Notes under the pieces: generated by a model
Seen by the model: the letters and a program-made list of their open reading frames with translations, nothing else
Told to the model about the DNA's origin: nothing
Databases searched by the model: none
Assembly (NCBI GenBank): GCA_002899795.1
Contig: PPDG01000595.1
Location: forward strand, 1 to 7,289
Direction: 5' to 3'
Origin: Desulfobacteraceae bacterium
Lineage (GTDB): Bacteria; Desulfobacterota; Syntrophobacteria; BM002
Length of the DNA: 7,289 nucleotides
Translations under genes and position numbers: made by a program
Shown: positions 6,160 through 7,289 of the stretch, piece by piece
How the letters are laid out: every line of letters starts with the position of its first letter
Position numbering within the stretch: the stretch's first letter is position 1

Positions 6160-7289
6160 ATGAATTTCTCGAAAATCAAAACCACACGTCTTATCACCCC
6201 CGTCAACCTGCCGCTCCTCAGCTTTGCGCTCTTGATCATAATTGGCACCATATTGTTAATGCTCCCGGCTGCGGTCAATGGACCGCTGCTCTCACCGGTG
6301 GATGCCCTGTTTACCGCGACATCGGCAACGTGTGTTACCGGTCTGGTGGTGGTTGATACTGGTAGCCGGCTGAGCCTCTTCGGTCAATGGGTCGTACTGG
6401 TACTCATCCAGTGCGGCGGATTGGGCATAATGACTTTTTCCACCGTGCTCATAATGCTCATGACCGGCAGATTTTCTTTCATGCAGCGCAGTGTCATCCA
6501 AGATACCTTCACCCACAGTCCGGACACCAGACTCCCTTCCCTGGTTCTGCACGTGGTGATATTCACCCTGGTATTGGAGGCGGCTGGGGCTGCGTTGCTT
6601 TTCCTTCGCTTTTCCGGGATGTACCACCCGGGCAGGGCTCTTTACTTCGCTGTTTTTCATGCGATAAGCGCGTATTGTAATGCCGGTTTCTGCCTGTATT
6701 CTCAGAGTCTTATGGATTTCAGTAGTGATCCGTTGGTGAGTCTGACTGTGGCTTTGTTGATCATCTGTGGTGGTATTGGATTCCTGGTGATGCTGGAGTT
6801 GAAAAGGGTACTGTTCAGATCCCACCAAGCACGCCGGGCCAGGCGCCTTTCAGTTCACTCCAAGCTGGTGCTGACGCTCACGGCTCTCCTGTTGGTAGCC
6901 GGCACCCTAGGATTCCTGATCCTTGAGTGGAATCAGTCCATGGCAAGACTTTCTTTACCGGCGAAGGTACTGGCTGCCTTCTTTCAGTCAGTGACCGCCA
7001 GAACCGCCGGGTTCAATACCTTAAATTTTGGCAAGATGGCAAATGTCACCTTGCTTTTTACCATCCTGCTCATGTTCATTGGAGCCGCTTCAGGATCCAC
7101 AGGGGGCGGCATCAAAGTCAACACCTTGGGGGTTCTTTTTGCCCTCAGTCGGTCACGGCTTCGGGGTGAGGAAGCGACGAGTATTTTCCGCCGTACTCTA
7201 ACAGCCGAAACCGTTGGCCGAGCTATCTCCGTGTTCGTTGTGGCCGTAATAGTTATCTATGCTGCCACCATGGCCCTAACCGTAAGTGA
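6160..7289 (+). CDS. ktrB: Potassium uptake channel subunit, KtrB/TrkH family, 3' truncated
   Basis: This frame is open from ATG 6160 through the right edge (376 full codons and no stop), so the C-terminus is missing; KtrB proteins are usually about 440-450 residues. It encodes the inner-membrane potassium-translocating subunit, which normally pairs with a cytoplasmic RCK-domain regulator (KtrA/TrkA) not seen here. All four pore-loop signatures are present: SATCVTGL (55-62, filter G61), SAYCNAGF (170-177, G176), TARTAGFNT (279-287, G284) and GAASGSTGGGIK (308-319). The hydrophobic helices between them follow the fourfold M1-P-M2 plan. The short N-terminus (MNFSKIKTTRL, then helix 1) is more like KtrB than the longer TrkH, hence the symbol, though the subfamily is tentative. 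ATG 6160 is the only ATG/GTG/TTG start in frame after the upstream gene's stop. No good Shine-Dalgarno sequence precedes it, suggesting translational coupling or weak initiation. Apparent long antisense frames here are shadows. Confidence 0.95.
   Translation, partial: MNFSKIKTTRLITPVNLPLLSFALLIIIGTILLMLPAAVNGPLLSPVDALFTATSATCVTGLVVVDTGSRLSLFGQWVVLVLIQCGGLGIMTFSTVLIMLMTGRFSFMQRSVIQDTFTHSPDTRLPSLVLHVVIFTLVLEAAGAALLFLRFSGMYHPGRALYFAVFHAISAYCNAGFCLYSQSLMDFSSDPLVSLTVALLIICGGIGFLVMLELKRVLFRSHQARRARRLSVHSKLVLTLTALLLVAGTLGFLILEWNQSMARLSLPAKVLAAFFQSVTARTAGFNTLNFGKMANVTLLFTILLMFIGAASGSTGGGIKVNTLGVLFALSRSRLRGEEATSIFRRTLTAETVGRAISVFVVAVIVIYAATMALTVS

Noticed and set aside
6292..6828. 178-codon antisense frame on the minus strand
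   Set aside because: It is opposite the KtrB/TrkH gene, whose pore motifs are unmistakable. The antisense product is His/Gln-rich and lacks any domain.
7287..7289. TGA at the extreme right end as stop of the potassium channel gene
   Set aside because: The reading frame places AGT at 7285-7287 and leaves GA as an incomplete codon, so the TGA is out of frame and the gene continues past the window.

Overview
This window reads as chromosomal DNA of a Gram-negative-type bacterium, most plausibly an anaerobic Desulfobacterota/deltaproteobacterial relative. The basis is gene content: an ADP-forming acyl-CoA synthetase fused to a GNAT acetyltransferase, flanked by UspA-family stress proteins. Base composition is balanced, with GC near one half by eye. 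This lineage call is an inference; the fused enzyme and the Usp families also occur in other anaerobes. All convincing genes lie on the + strand. No rRNA, tRNA, CRISPR array, transposase or integrase was recognised.

Left block (2-5020): a sensor histidine kinase cut by the left edge is followed by a single-domain universal stress protein (764-1219), a 906-residue acyl-CoA synthetase/GNAT fusion (1313-4033) and a tandem-domain universal stress protein (4058-5020). Gaps are 39, 93 and 24 bp with no recognisable terminator, so one transcription unit is likely. Both Usp genes have the same AAAGGAG ribosome-binding site six bases before the start. The synthetase keeps the catalytic phospho-histidine (H256) that the enterobacterial regulatory acetyltransferase Pat/PatZ lacks, and it also keeps the GNAT glutamate and acetyl-CoA loop. 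It could therefore both make or use acyl-CoA and acetylate proteins. The adjacent nucleotide-binding Usp proteins are natural candidate partners or substrates.

Middle (5021-5742): about 370 bp without a convincing gene holds a 15-bp imperfect inverted repeat (arms 5069-5084 and 5129-5143). It is followed by a probable two-helix membrane microprotein (5388-5588). Next comes a leader-like region with an extended -10 promoter (5610-5618), a nine-base anti-Shine-Dalgarno match in front of a 12-codon ORF, and a duplicated 15-base ribosome-binding-site/start-codon segment.

Right block (5743-7289): a small membrane-anchored protein with a threefold hairpin-like repeat is followed by a KtrB/TrkH-type potassium channel subunit. 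The channel gene is open to the right edge, so its C-terminus lies outside the window. The overall theme is stress and energy sensing (kinase, Usp, acetyltransferase) next to potassium homeostasis.
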